This document shows positions 9,145 through 17,846 of a DNA stretch of 64,000 bases, one piece after another; positions within the stretch are counted from its first letter, which is position 1; every line of letters starts with the position of its first letter. The stretch is taken from assembly GCA_964579725.1 (NCBI GenBank), contig CAZOHG010000007.1:22057-86056 (forward strand), given 5' to 3'. Below the pieces are notes generated by a model, which saw only the letters and a list, made by a program, of their open reading frames with translations, was not told where the DNA came from and made no database searches. A program made the translations under genes and the position numbers. This DNA is from CAZOHG01 sp964579725 (lineage in GTDB: Bacteria; Zhuqueibacterota; JdFR-76; BMS3Abin05).

Positions 9145-9174
9145 ATTCGAAATACGTTTTGAGAGATTTCGAAT
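9145..9174. repeat. Inverted repeat, 9-bp arms, upstream of buk
   Basis: ATTCGAAAT at 9145-9153 is exactly mirrored by ATTTCGAAT at 9166-9174, with a 12-bp spacer. The arm centres are 21 bp apart, about two helical turns, which suits a dimeric repressor on one face of the DNA. It lies about 120 bp upstream of the buk start. The function as an operator is inferred. Confidence 0.35.
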
Positions 9175-9478
9175 TATGAAAGGCATTTTTCTGTTGGGCC
9201 CAATAACTGCGCGTTGTTAGAATGCATTTTTTCCATCTAAAGCGAAGCAAAACGTGAAAAACAGACAAATCCTACTGGAAAAAGCCGAAAAATAGAATCA
9301 GGATTTTTGGCAAATGTTTCGTAGAAAAATCACAACCTCAGAAGGCGGCAAATCCCGTTTAATCCGCTAAAAAATTGTGGAAGCAAGTTTGCGGTACTTT
9401 CCCCTCTTTTGGTAGCCTACAAAGAGCGGTTTACTACAATTTTCACTTGCTTTTGCAATCGCACTTCTCTAAATTAAT

Positions 9479-9490
9479 GAAAACGTTTTC
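9479..9490. promoter_or_regulatory. Candidate LacI/GalR-family operator
   Basis: GAAAACGTTTTC is a perfect 12-bp palindrome with the central CG typical of LacI/GalR/CcpA-type operators. It lies 36 bp upstream of the ABC transporter ATG, a position where a bound repressor would block transcription. A poor TTGCTT (9448-9453) / AAATTA (9471-9476) promoter match precedes it. No LacI-type regulator gene is in the window. Confidence 0.45.
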
Positions 9491-9526
9491 GGAAACCGGT
9501 ATCTTTATGATGATTCCTTTTTGCCC

Positions 9527-11929
9527 ATGAAAAAAACCGTCCTGATTCTTCTTGCAGTTGCCATTCTTTTGGTTACGTTCAATATTGAAAAGTTGTACCA
9601 GTTCTTCCAACCAAGTCAAAACCGACAGGCAACACGGCTGGTTATTTGGGGATTCCCTAATATTCCTGGCTTTCAGGGTGTGCTCGGGGCCATCCGCTAC
9701 TACGACAAAATCCACCCTGAAGTCACCATTACTTTAGGGACGCCCGGCGGTAAAGGCGATATGGACCCGCAAAAACTGCTCACCGCCATTGCAGGAGGGA
9801 CGCCCCCGGATGTGCTTCGGCAAGACCGCTTTGCCGTGGCTTCCTGGGCAGCCAAGGACGCTTTTCTGCCCCTCAATCGCTTAATCGAAGAAAGCCATTT
9901 TCCGTGGAATGATTTTTACGATTACGCCCGAAAGGAGGCATCTTACAAGGGGAAAATCTACGGGATTCCCTACGATACGGACAGTCGGGCTGTTTACTAC
10001 AACAAACAACTTTTTCGCGAAGCCGGTTTAGACCCCGAGAAGCCCCCCAAAACGTGGGAACAATTGACAAAGCTCACATTGAAATTGACCAAACGGGATT
10101 CAAGAGGACACATTACCCAATTGGGCTTTGCCCCCTACCTTGGAGAAGGATGGTTTTACATTTGGTCCTGGGCAAACGGCGGAAGTTTTATGTCAGAGGA
10201 CGGAAGGCGTGTCACCCTTGCTGCGCCTGAAAACATTGAGGCCCTTCGCTACGTGACCCAACTCTGTGACACCCTCGGCGGGCGCTTAAATGAATTGGCT
10301 CGTTTCCAGAGCGGCTACGGTCGAATTGACACCATTACGGACCCGTTTCTTCAAGGCAAACTGGCCATGTTTATTATGGGCAGTTGGTATTTGCAAACCA
10401 TCGCTCGGTACAAACTAAACTTGGATTTTGGCATCGCACCTATGCCCGTTCCAAAAGGACACCCGCCCGTTACGTGGTCAGGAGGATTTTCTTTTGTGAT
10501 CCCCAAAAACGCCCGGCATGTGAAAGAAGCGTGGAAGTTCATTCAGTGGATGTCTTCGCTGGAGGCAGCCAAAATTGTGGGAAAACTCCAAAAAGACTAC
10601 AATGCCCGCGTGGGCTACAAGGTGTACATTCCCGAAATCTACGCCCGAAAATCACTGAACGATTATTTGAGCACACACAATCTGCCCCGCTTTCCCCGTT
10701 TTGCTAAAGCCTATTTAACATTCGTTCACCTGTTACAGTACAGCCACTACCGTCCCGTCACGCCGGTAGCTCAACTTTTGTGGGATGCTCAGGTTCGTGC
10801 ACAGGATCAGGCCACTTTTCACTTTGCACCGCCTGAACAAGCTCTGCGCCGCGCACAACTTTCCGTACAGCGGGAATTGGACAAAATTCTGCACAAGAAG
10901 GTGTACCCGCTGTTGGATTTTCGGGTCATTTACTGGATTTTCGTGGCCATTACGCTGTTTTTGGTTGTGTATTTCGGCTTGAATCTTTATCGGCAGAAAA
11001 AAAACGGGCCGCTTATGTGGGAAGAGGCGCGCAGCGGATTTTTGTTTGCGCTGCCCTGGATGGCAGGGTTTTTCATTTTCATTTTAGGGCCGATTATTGC
11101 TTCGATTCTTTTTAGCTTCACGCACTACGATGTCCTTCATCCGGCACAATTTGTAGGGCTGGCCAACTACAAACACCTTTTCGGATTTACAAAAAGCCCG
11201 CTGACCGGAAAGACTGTTCCCACCGACCCGCTTTTTTGGAAAAGTCTCTGGAATACGTTCTACATTACCGTTTTGGGCGTGCCGCTGAGTATTGTGATTG
11301 GTCTGGCCATTGCGCTCCTGCTCAACCGTGAATCTAAAAGCATTGGAATCTACCGGACTCTCTATTATCTGCCCTCCATTGTACCGATTGTAGCGGCAGC
11401 CATTTTGTGGATCTGGCTGCTCAACCCGTCCAACGGGCTTTTGGCTCGGTTTCTCGGCATTTTCGGGATTACCAGTCCCAATTGGATGTCCGACCCACAC
11501 TGGACAAAACCAGCTTTGCTCCTCATTCTGCTCTGGGGGGCAGGCGGCGGAATGGTCATTTGGCTGGCAGGCCTTAAAAACATCCCCGCCGAAATGTACG
11601 AAGCAGCCAAAATTGACGGCGCCGGCCCGTGGCAACAGTTCTGGAAAATAACCATTCCTTTTCTGACGCCTTACATCTTTTTCAACCTGGTTATGGGGAT
11701 TATTTCCTACCTACAGATTTTTACCCGTGCCTACGTGATTACAGGGCTCAACAGTCCGAACGATTCTTTGCTGTTCTACGTGTACTATCTTTTTAATAAT
11801 GCTTTCATGTATTTTAAAATGGGCTACGCTTCTGCAATGGCCTGGATTCTTTTTCTGGTTATTCTCATTCTGACCATTTTCAACCTAAAACTAAGCAAAA
11901 AATGGGTGTACTATCAGGAGGGGCCGTGA
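9527..11929 (+). CDS. Sugar ABC transporter: extracellular binding protein fused to MalF-type permease
   Basis: 800 aa. After an N-terminal membrane anchor (residues about 3-20), residues about 38-440 form a family-1 solute-binding protein (features such as GGTPPDV, YGIPYDTDSRAVYYNKQLF and PPKTWEQL). A transmembrane helix near 465-482 leads into a MalF-like permease (about 500-800) with the EAA loop EMYEAAKIDGAGPWQQF near 682-700. Binding protein and permease are usually separate genes; here they are one continuous frame. ATG at 9527 is preferred over TTG at 9521; no strong ribosome site is seen. The MalG-type partner follows with a GTGA overlap. No ATPase gene is nearby. Oligosaccharide import is likely, specificity unknown. 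Confidence 0.88.
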   Translation: MKKTVLILLAVAILLVTFNIEKLYQFFQPSQNRQATRLVIWGFPNIPGFQGVLGAIRYYDKIHPEVTITLGTPGGKGDMDPQKLLTAIAGGTPPDVLRQDRFAVASWAAKDAFLPLNRLIEESHFPWNDFYDYARKEASYKGKIYGIPYDTDSRAVYYNKQLFREAGLDPEKPPKTWEQLTKLTLKLTKRDSRGHITQLGFAPYLGEGWFYIWSWANGGSFMSEDGRRVTLAAPENIEALRYVTQLCDTLGGRLNELARFQSGYGRIDTITDPFLQGKLAMFIMGSWYLQTIARYKLNLDFGIAPMPVPKGHPPVTWSGGFSFVIPKNARHVKEAWKFIQWMSSLEAAKIVGKLQKDYNARVGYKVYIPEIYARKSLNDYLSTHNLPRFPRFAKAYLTFVHLLQYSHYRPVTPVAQLLWDAQVRAQDQATFHFAPPEQALRRAQLSVQRELDKILHKKVYPLLDFRVIYWIFVAITLFLVVYFGLNLYRQKKNGPLMWEEARSGFLFALPWMAGFFIFILGPIIASILFSFTHYDVLHPAQFVGLANYKHLFGFTKSPLTGKTVPTDPLFWKSLWNTFYITVLGVPLSIVIGLAIALLLNRESKSIGIYRTLYYLPSIVPIVAAAILWIWLLNPSNGLLARFLGIFGITSPNWMSDPHWTKPALLLILLWGAGGGMVIWLAGLKNIPAEMYEAAKIDGAGPWQQFWKITIPFLTPYIFFNLVMGIISYLQIFTRAYVITGLNSPNDSLLFYVYYLFNNAFMYFKMGYASAMAWILFLVILILTIFNLKLSKKWVYYQEGP

Positions 11930-12768
11930 GTTCCGAATCGTCAAAACGGTCATTTTTTCTTCGACAGCTTGTGCTTTTTGCGGGAGCGCTCATTTTTTCC
12001 ATTCCCTTTTTCTGGATGTTGATTACGTCTTTCAAAACACCTCAACAGATTGTCAACGACAGAACCATTTTGGACATTCTGATTCCACATCCGGTCCGCT
12101 GGAAAAATTTCAGTGACATTTTTCATATTGTTCCATTCGCCAAATTTTTTCTAAACACCACTCTTGTCACTCTGACCAGTATTTTCGGCACCACATTGGC
12201 CAGTTCTCTGGTAGCTTTTTCTTTTGCGCGTCTTAAATGGCCCGGCCGCAACGCCGTCTTTGTGGTTCTGTTGGCCACGATGATGTTACCTTACCAGGTC
12301 ACCATGGTGCCGCAATTTTTGATTTTCAAGGCGCTCGGCTGGGTAAATACGTTAAAACCACTGTGGCTTCCTTCCATGTTTGGCACGGCTTTTTTCATTT
12401 TCCTGCTAAGGCAGTTTTTCCTTTCCATTCCCAAGGATTTGGTGGAGAGCGCTCGAATTGACGGTTGCGGGTATTTTCGAATCTATTGGGACATCATGCT
12501 GCCGCTGATCAAACCGGCACTTTTGGCCATTGTGATTTTTCAATTCATGTACGCCTGGAACGATCTGCTCAGTCCTTTAATTTACATTCACGACCAAAAT
12601 TTAATGACTCTCAGCATTGGCTTGCAGGTTTTCAAGAGTTCCCGCGCAACAGAATGGAATCTGGTCATGGCCGCTTCCTCTCTCATGACGTTGCCCATTG
12701 TAGTGGTCTTTTTTGCCGCCCAAAAGTATTTTATTCAAGGGGTTACATTAACAGGATTAAAGGGATAA
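11926..12768 (+). CDS. Sugar ABC transporter permease, MalG type
   Basis: 280 aa inner-membrane protein with about six hydrophobic segments. The cytoplasmic EAA loop ESARIDGCGYFRIYWDIMLP, which docks on the ATPase, is in the usual C-terminal third, and the N-terminal FFWMLITSFKTP segment is typical of MalG-type permeases. GTG at 11926 is chosen because AGGAGGGG lies at 11916-11923 and the codon overlaps the TGA of the fused upstream gene (GTGA); an ATG at 11902 would lie deeper inside that gene. It completes the membrane part of the importer; a shared ATPase must be encoded elsewhere. Confidence 0.88.
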   Translation: MSSESSKRSFFLRQLVLFAGALIFSIPFFWMLITSFKTPQQIVNDRTILDILIPHPVRWKNFSDIFHIVPFAKFFLNTTLVTLTSIFGTTLASSLVAFSFARLKWPGRNAVFVVLLATMMLPYQVTMVPQFLIFKALGWVNTLKPLWLPSMFGTAFFIFLLRQFFLSIPKDLVESARIDGCGYFRIYWDIMLPLIKPALLAIVIFQFMYAWNDLLSPLIYIHDQNLMTLSIGLQVFKSSRATEWNLVMAASSLMTLPIVVVFFAAQKYFIQGVTLTGLKG

Positions 12769-12860
12769 CAGCAGGAAAGAGCCAAGCAGACCCAATGTGC
12801 CCCCAAATGGCATAAAAACGCCAACCACACCAAAATACTTATCGAAAAAAGGAAGCTCTT

Positions 12861-14114
12861 TTAATCCGGCGAGACCTCCGTTGCGCCAATTGGCCGAATG
12901 GAAAGGGTGAGCACGGTGCCTTTCCCAAAAATGCCTTCCATCAAACGGCGGTAGTTGCCCACTGCTTTCCGGGGCAAAAAGACCTGAATGGTACCTGCAA
13001 AACCGCCTCCGTGCACCCGACAGGCGCCTTCTCCCACTTGCCGAATAAAATCTTCCGTCAGCGCCAGCGCCAGGGCAAGTCCTTGTTCCTGTGGATTTTG
13101 AGGCGCCGTGACATTTTGAAGCCATTTCCAAGAAGAATTTCCGGAATCTCGAATTTCCTCCAAAAAACGGGCAAATTGGCCGGCTTTCAGGGCGTCAGCC
13201 TGGCGACGCACGCGTTCGTTTTCTTCAAAAAAATGCAGCGCCCGCAAAACGGCACGGTCGCCTACGGCTTCGCGTAAAGCCCCGATTTGCTCCAAAACAT
13301 CGGAGCGGGAAATTTCTCTGAGCACTTTTTTCCCAAAAAATCCGGCCACCTTTTTCATTTCGGCTGGAATAGCGGCGTAATACGAGGTCAGGTTGGCGTG
13401 GCTGCCGCCCGTGTTCACAATCAGCATGCTGTAGCCGAACGGCTCTAAATTCAGGGAGATTTTCTCTATTTTGGTACGATCCGGAAAGGCAAAATCGAGC
13501 TTAATCGCACCGCCCACTGCCGAAGCCATTTGATCCATTAGACCGCACGGTTTTTCGAAATAGGTGTTCTCGGCAAACTGACCGATGGTAGCAATGGTTT
13601 CGGGGGGAATTTTGCCTCCGTTGTAAAGACCGTTCAAGATGGTTGCCACCAGCACTTCGATGGCGGCTGAAGAACTCAGGCCTGATCCCGGCAGCACCTC
13701 ACTAGAAAGGAAAGCGTCCAATCCGCCCACGGCGTAGCCCAATTCGACAAACCGAGCCGCTATTCCCCTGAGAAGTGCCGTTGTGGTTCCCGCTTCCTGT
13801 TTTTTGGCGGACAAATCGGACAGGTCAACGATGAACGGTTCGGCGTAGCCCTCCGAAAAAACGGTGAGCGTGCGCGAGGGCCTTTTTCGCACGGCTGCAA
13901 TGGCGTCCAGATTCACGCTGGCTGCCAGCACCAGTCCCTGATTGTGGTCGGTGTGATTTCCGCCGATTTCCGTTCTTCCCGGTGCGCTGAAAAAACGGTT
14001 AGCTGCACCGCCAAAAAACGCCTTAAATCGGGACATTGTTTTTTGAAATCGTTTTCGCTGAGCTTCTAAGACCCTTTCACTGCGACCGTAAATATCTGAT
14101 AAACCAGCAGTCAT
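12861..14114 (-). CDS. galK: Galactokinase
   Basis: 417 aa. GHMP kinase phosphorylating galactose at C1 (Leloir pathway). The galactokinase signature APGRTEIGGNHTDHNQG lies near residues 43-60, the ATP-binding LPGSGLSSSAA segment near 145-155, and the C-terminal GACRVHGGGFAGT motif near 370. The N-terminal SDIYG...Q.KRF...F...FGG region matches the longer galactokinase form, so the ATG at 14114 is preferred over the internal Met at SRFKAFF. It is the last gene of the symporter-galM-galK block and converges with the ABC permease. Confidence 0.92.
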   Translation of the reverse strand: MTAGLSDIYGRSERVLEAQRKRFQKTMSRFKAFFGGAANRFFSAPGRTEIGGNHTDHNQGLVLAASVNLDAIAAVRKRPSRTLTVFSEGYAEPFIVDLSDLSAKKQEAGTTTALLRGIAARFVELGYAVGGLDAFLSSEVLPGSGLSSSAAIEVLVATILNGLYNGGKIPPETIATIGQFAENTYFEKPCGLMDQMASAVGGAIKLDFAFPDRTKIEKISLNLEPFGYSMLIVNTGGSHANLTSYYAAIPAEMKKVAGFFGKKVLREISRSDVLEQIGALREAVGDRAVLRALHFFEENERVRRQADALKAGQFARFLEEIRDSGNSSWKWLQNVTAPQNPQEQGLALALALTEDFIRQVGEGACRVHGGGFAGTIQVFLPRKAVGNYRRLMEGIFGKGTVLTLSIRPIGATEVSPD

Positions 14115-14252
14115 GAAATTAGGCAACCTGCTTATCTCAGTTGTTCCTGCACCAATTTGCTCTATTTGCAGCGTTTCTCTTTTGACAAAGAATTTTTCGG
14201 AGCCAAAGTAAATTTTACCGTAACGCTTTCATTCAAACGATTGAGGAACTTT

Positions 14253-15206
14253 TCACACCAATTGAACGCCGTGCTGCGCTCGAAAGGTTTCGCCTGGTTT
14301 CAACACCAACAGCCCGTCGCCGCTGTTAAACGCGTTTGTACTGCACGTCATGGGTTCAACTGCCAGGGATTCCCGCTGCGGAGGCGTAAAGGCGACCATG
14401 AAATTGTACTTTCCGGGGCCCGTTTCCTGCCAAATTCGCAGGGTTACTTGCTCGGCTGGATCGCGAATTTCCGCAACAGCCATGCCGGATTTTCCACTCA
14501 ATCGAAAAACGGTGTCCAAAACCGTTCCATTGACAGCTCGAAAGTCCGCAAAATTCGCAAAGGTAGTTACTTCACCCGTGGGAATCATTTGCTCATCCAG
14601 CACCAATTTTTCGGTGGACGGAATTTTTAGTTCCAGATTTTCAATGGGCGAACGAAGGCGAAAATAGGGATGCCAGCCGTCTCCGAAAGGCATGGAAGTT
14701 TCACCGGTATTTTGAACCTGTACCTCTACCTCAAAATGGTGAACTTCTTTCAGAGAATAGCGAAGGTTGATTTCGAATGGAAACGGGTAACCGGGGTAGT
14801 CCCCCTCGTAGCGGTGGACAAGCCGAATCGAGGTGTCTTCGCCGGGCGGAGTAGAATCCAGCACGGCAAAAGGTTTTTTGAAAATAAAACCGTGAATGGC
14901 ATTGTGCCGTTCCGGTTCGTTGATGGGAAGCTCGTATTCCTTGCCGTTAAACGTGTAGCGTCCGTTTCGAATACGATTGGGAAAAGGCATCAGCCGATTC
15001 CCCTTTGACCAATCGTTTTGGTCCACATCCGACTCCGTTTTGTAGCCATCTAAAACGGAATAGTGCCGACCGTTCTTTTCCAACACCAATTCAGACACAT
15101 TGGCACCGTACGCGGGAATGACAGAGAACTTTTCACCCAAAGCATTTTCCAAAGTGAGTACCTCATATTTTCCCAAATGACGCACTTCCCAAGTGTTCTT
15201 ACCCAC
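14253..15206 (-). CDS. galM: Aldose 1-epimerase (galactose mutarotase)
   Basis: 317 aa. Interconverts alpha and beta anomers of galactose/glucose before the kinase step. Seen are the substrate-binding NRLMPFPNRIRNGRY segment, the HGF motif with the first catalytic His, the GDGWHPYFRL segment with the second His, and the C-terminal AVEPMTCSTNAFN with the catalytic Glu. This is the standard GalM order. No signal peptide is seen, so it is cytoplasmic. It lies 138 bp upstream of galK and 23 bp downstream of the small membrane protein, consistent with one galactose operon. Confidence 0.9.
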   Translation of the reverse strand: MGKNTWEVRHLGKYEVLTLENALGEKFSVIPAYGANVSELVLEKNGRHYSVLDGYKTESDVDQNDWSKGNRLMPFPNRIRNGRYTFNGKEYELPINEPERHNAIHGFIFKKPFAVLDSTPPGEDTSIRLVHRYEGDYPGYPFPFEINLRYSLKEVHHFEVEVQVQNTGETSMPFGDGWHPYFRLRSPIENLELKIPSTEKLVLDEQMIPTGEVTTFANFADFRAVNGTVLDTVFRLSGKSGMAVAEIRDPAEQVTLRIWQETGPGKYNFMVAFTPPQRESLAVEPMTCSTNAFNSGDGLLVLKPGETFRAQHGVQLV

Positions 15207-15229
15207 TTTTTCCTCCTATTACATTGGAT

Positions 15230-15499
15230 TTAATCGTTGTACGGCTCATTTTTCTGCGGGGATCTGTAATGGAGATACGCCGGCACGAGAAAAATAAGTC
15301 CCGCAATCAGCATAACGCCGCCCCACCACAGATTGGGATTGGCCAATCCCCACCAAACGTGCGCGTGTACGCGTACCACTTCGGTTTGGGTTTGGGGATG
15401 AAAAAGATAGCCGATCCCGGTTAGCGTGACAATCCCCCCAAAAATAGACAGCATTAATCCGACAAAAAACCAAATGGACAACATACGATTTTCAGGCAT
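15230..15499 (-). CDS. Small two-helix membrane protein in the galactose symporter block
   Basis: 89 aa, not recognised. Two hydrophobic stretches (about 7-32 and 58-77) flank a loop containing RVHAHVWWGLANPNLWW, rich in His and Trp. Its position between the sodium symporter and galM, on the same strand with short gaps, suggests cotranscription and possibly an accessory role for the symporter; that is inference only. The ATG at 15499 has a purine-rich GGAG about 7 nt upstream. Length, hydrophobicity and operon context support a real gene. Confidence 0.6.
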   Translation of the reverse strand: MPENRMLSIWFFVGLMLSIFGGIVTLTGIGYLFHPQTQTEVVRVHAHVWWGLANPNLWWGGVMLIAGLIFLVPAYLHYRSPQKNEPYND

Positions 15500-15550
15500 C
15501 GGAAATCTCCTACTTTATCGAATTCACCTAACATTTTGCTATTTTAACAA

Positions 15551-17206
15551 TTACCAGAAAATAATATTCAATGCAATGAGAACAATCAAAGAGATCAAGG
15601 CGATCATTTCAGGCTTTTTGTAAAACGGCAATTTGCCCTCCTGCGCAATGGGTGTCAGACTGCGAACCAGGCCAACCAGTTCTTCTTTAGGTCGCCGTTC
15701 AGTAAACAAACTAACGGCAATCGTCACCACAAAAGTAATCAACCACGCCCACCAGGCCCGCCAGAAATTGGCAGCCATTGGACTGGCATTGTGGGACAAT
15801 GTAATGAATGACCGCGAAATCAGGTCAAATTTCACCAAAATAAACAACGTAAACGAACTCACCATTCCCGACACCAAACCCCAAAAGGCGCCGTTGGGGG
15901 TGATCCACGCAACAAACATTCCCAACAGCATGGTTGCAAATAGAGGGGCATTTACCCACGAAAAAATCGCCTGCATGTAGTCCATAATGCTTGGGAAGGA
16001 TTTCGCCCAATAGGCCGTGACAATACTAATCAAAATACCGCCGACTGTCGCCACACGCCCCATCCAAACGTAATGCTGGTCCGAAGCATTTCGTTTAATT
16101 ACAGACTTGTAAATGTCGTAGGTCCACACAGTATTAAACGCACTAATATTTCCCGCTTGGCCCGCCATAAAACCGGCCAGCAACGCCGTTACCCCAAGGC
16201 CAATGAGCCCCTGTGGGTAGTAGCGAGCCAAAAGCATGGGCAACGCCGAATCGTAGCGCACCTGCCCGTTATCCACCAAAAGTTTAAACCCGCTGTGAGG
16301 ATCGCGAGCCAACACCCAGGCAATAAGGCCACCCACAATGACAATGAAGGGCAAAGCCATTTTAAAGAAAGAGGCAATAATAGGCGTCATGCGGGCGGAT
16401 TTTAGATTTTTGGCCGAAAGCGCCCGCTGCACCACAAGAAAGTCAGTGGTCCAGTACCCAAAAGAAAGGACAAAGCCCAATCCCAGTACAATTCCCATCC
16501 AGGTCACATGCATTCCGTTTAGGGAGGGATCCGTTGACGTTGACCAAAGCCGCCCCATGGAGTCGGGTATGCGGGCGAAAACAGCCTTCCAGCCGCCAAT
16601 TTCAATCAATCCCATGACGGAAGCCAGCATGAGACCGAACCAAATCAAGAAAAATTGAATAATTTCGGTAAAAATGGCGCTCATAAGGCCACCCATGGTT
16701 ACGTACACGGCCACAGTCAAAGCGGACGCCCACATACACGCATCCCAATTCCAGCCTAAAAATGTACGCAACACCAGAGCCATGGCATACAGATTAATAC
16801 CTGAAACCAAAAGCGTCATTAAGGCAAACGCAATGGCGTTTAGGACGCGGGTTTTTTCGTCAAATCGCAATTTTAAATAGCCGGGAACCGAGTGAATTTT
16901 GCTGCTGTAATAAAAGGGCATCATGTAAAGCGCCAAAAACAACATGGCAGGAATGGCGCCAATCCAGTAAAAATGTGCCACAAACATGCCGTATTCGAAG
17001 GTGTTGCCCGTCATTCCCAAAAGTTCCAGGGCGCCCATGTTCGCACTGAGAAAAGCCAGCCCTGCAATCCAGGAGGTATTTCGCCGTCCGGCCAGAAAAA
17101 AATCTTCACCTGTTTTGGCGAATTTTTTCAGGTAAATTCCGATTCCAATGACAAAGGCAAAATAGAGTGCAATTACAATCCAATCCACCCAAGAAATTTG
17201 CAACAT
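15551..17206 (-). CDS. Sodium/solute symporter (SSS family), probable galactose transporter
   Basis: 551 aa, polytopic, consistent with the 13-14 helices of the SGLT/SSS family. The N-terminal DWIVIALYFAFVIGIGIYLKK and the FFLAGRRNTSWIAGLAFLSANMGALELLG segment are family hallmarks of sodium-coupled transporters (substrate and Na+ site in TM1). Genomic neighbours galM and galK make galactose, or a galactose-containing sugar, the most likely substrate. The ATG at 17206 opens the block; the divergent promoter region lies upstream. Confidence 0.87.
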   Translation of the reverse strand: MLQISWVDWIVIALYFAFVIGIGIYLKKFAKTGEDFFLAGRRNTSWIAGLAFLSANMGALELLGMTGNTFEYGMFVAHFYWIGAIPAMLFLALYMMPFYYSSKIHSVPGYLKLRFDEKTRVLNAIAFALMTLLVSGINLYAMALVLRTFLGWNWDACMWASALTVAVYVTMGGLMSAIFTEIIQFFLIWFGLMLASVMGLIEIGGWKAVFARIPDSMGRLWSTSTDPSLNGMHVTWMGIVLGLGFVLSFGYWTTDFLVVQRALSAKNLKSARMTPIIASFFKMALPFIVIVGGLIAWVLARDPHSGFKLLVDNGQVRYDSALPMLLARYYPQGLIGLGVTALLAGFMAGQAGNISAFNTVWTYDIYKSVIKRNASDQHYVWMGRVATVGGILISIVTAYWAKSFPSIMDYMQAIFSWVNAPLFATMLLGMFVAWITPNGAFWGLVSGMVSSFTLFILVKFDLISRSFITLSHNASPMAANFWRAWWAWLITFVVTIAVSLFTERRPKEELVGLVRSLTPIAQEGKLPFYKKPEMIALISLIVLIALNIIFW

Positions 17207-17846
17207 CGCCAGCCTCCTCAGTTTGGAAAGATCACCTTGTCGAATCGATTCCTTAGGTCTTGGTTAGACTGTGAAGGAAGTACCAAAACGCAGGAATTTT
17301 AATTAAGGGTAAATTTAAGGATTTCATTTATTGGAATCAAGATAAAAATAGATCACCTGTGGGCTTGGCTTCAGCCAACTTCCTGAGGACACGAAAAAAA
17401 TTACGAAAAGCAGATATCCTTGTTTTGAAATCAAAAGCACCCCAAAAAAAATTTTTCTGTGTCTAAATTGGATTTAGGGCGCAAACTGAAACACTTCCCG
17501 AAAGTCTTTGCTCCCCCCAGGGTGTTTTTTTGTTTTAGGCCCCCTTTTCCTCAGGGCGTTGTCCTGGGCTACTGTATTGCGCCCCTTCGAGGCTAAAACT
17601 TAAAAAGCGGAGACCTGTTTACAGGTCATTTTTGACCCATTTCCCCCGGAATCTGTGCTTTTGGTTAAAAAACAGGGTTTGGCCCAAATTTAACCCCAAA
17701 ATCTCCTTTCCTTTTTTATCGCTTTTCTGAAGCAGTGCATTTTCAATGTTTCTCTTTTTACATCGGGAAAATACGGAAATTCCATTTTCCACTTGTCTTT
17801 TACCTTTGATTTTCATATAATTTTAAAACATTTCTTCGGAGAAACC
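17207..17846. other. 640-bp divergent intergenic region with repeat-like segments
   Basis: No credible coding frame. It separates the leftward galactose block from the rightward pyruvate/PEP-binding gene, so it should contain both promoters. Three things are visible: a short dyad GAATCGATTC (17242-17251), a GC-richer island at 17549-17598 (starting CCTCAGGGCGTTGTCCTGGG) embedded in AT-rich DNA, and a hairpin with a T-tract at 17612-17633. The island has the look of a short interspersed repeat rather than a gene; only one copy is in this window. Confidence 0.4.
17612..17633 (+). terminator. Hairpin plus T-run, possible terminator or leader attenuator
   Basis: GACCTG (17612-17617) pairs with CAGGTC (17622-17627) around a 4-nt loop and is followed by ATTTTT on the plus strand. 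The stem is short. No plus-strand protein gene lies upstream of it within the region, so it would end a short leader or noncoding transcript, or be fortuitous. Confidence 0.3.

Larger units (their letters stand above)
9025..9526. promoter_or_regulatory. 502-bp divergent intergenic region between buk and the sugar ABC transporter
   Basis: No convincing protein-coding frame. It must hold the promoters for buk (leftward) and for the fused binding-protein/permease gene (rightward). Two symmetric sequences stand out and are listed separately: an inverted repeat at 9145-9174 on the buk side and a LacI-type palindrome at 9479-9490 on the transporter side. The rest is AT-rich without other clear structure. 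Confidence 0.5.

Noticed and set aside
12757..12860. Hydrophobic frame on the minus strand past the galK stop (…FFDKYFGVVGVFMPFGG…)
   Set aside because: Could be read as a membrane segment, but it is short, overlaps galK and the permease end in other frames, and has no start with a ribosome site.
17619..17816. 65-codon minus-strand frame before the PEP-binding gene
   Set aside because: Lysine-rich, no ribosome site, no recognisable family, in a region with repeat-like sequence.
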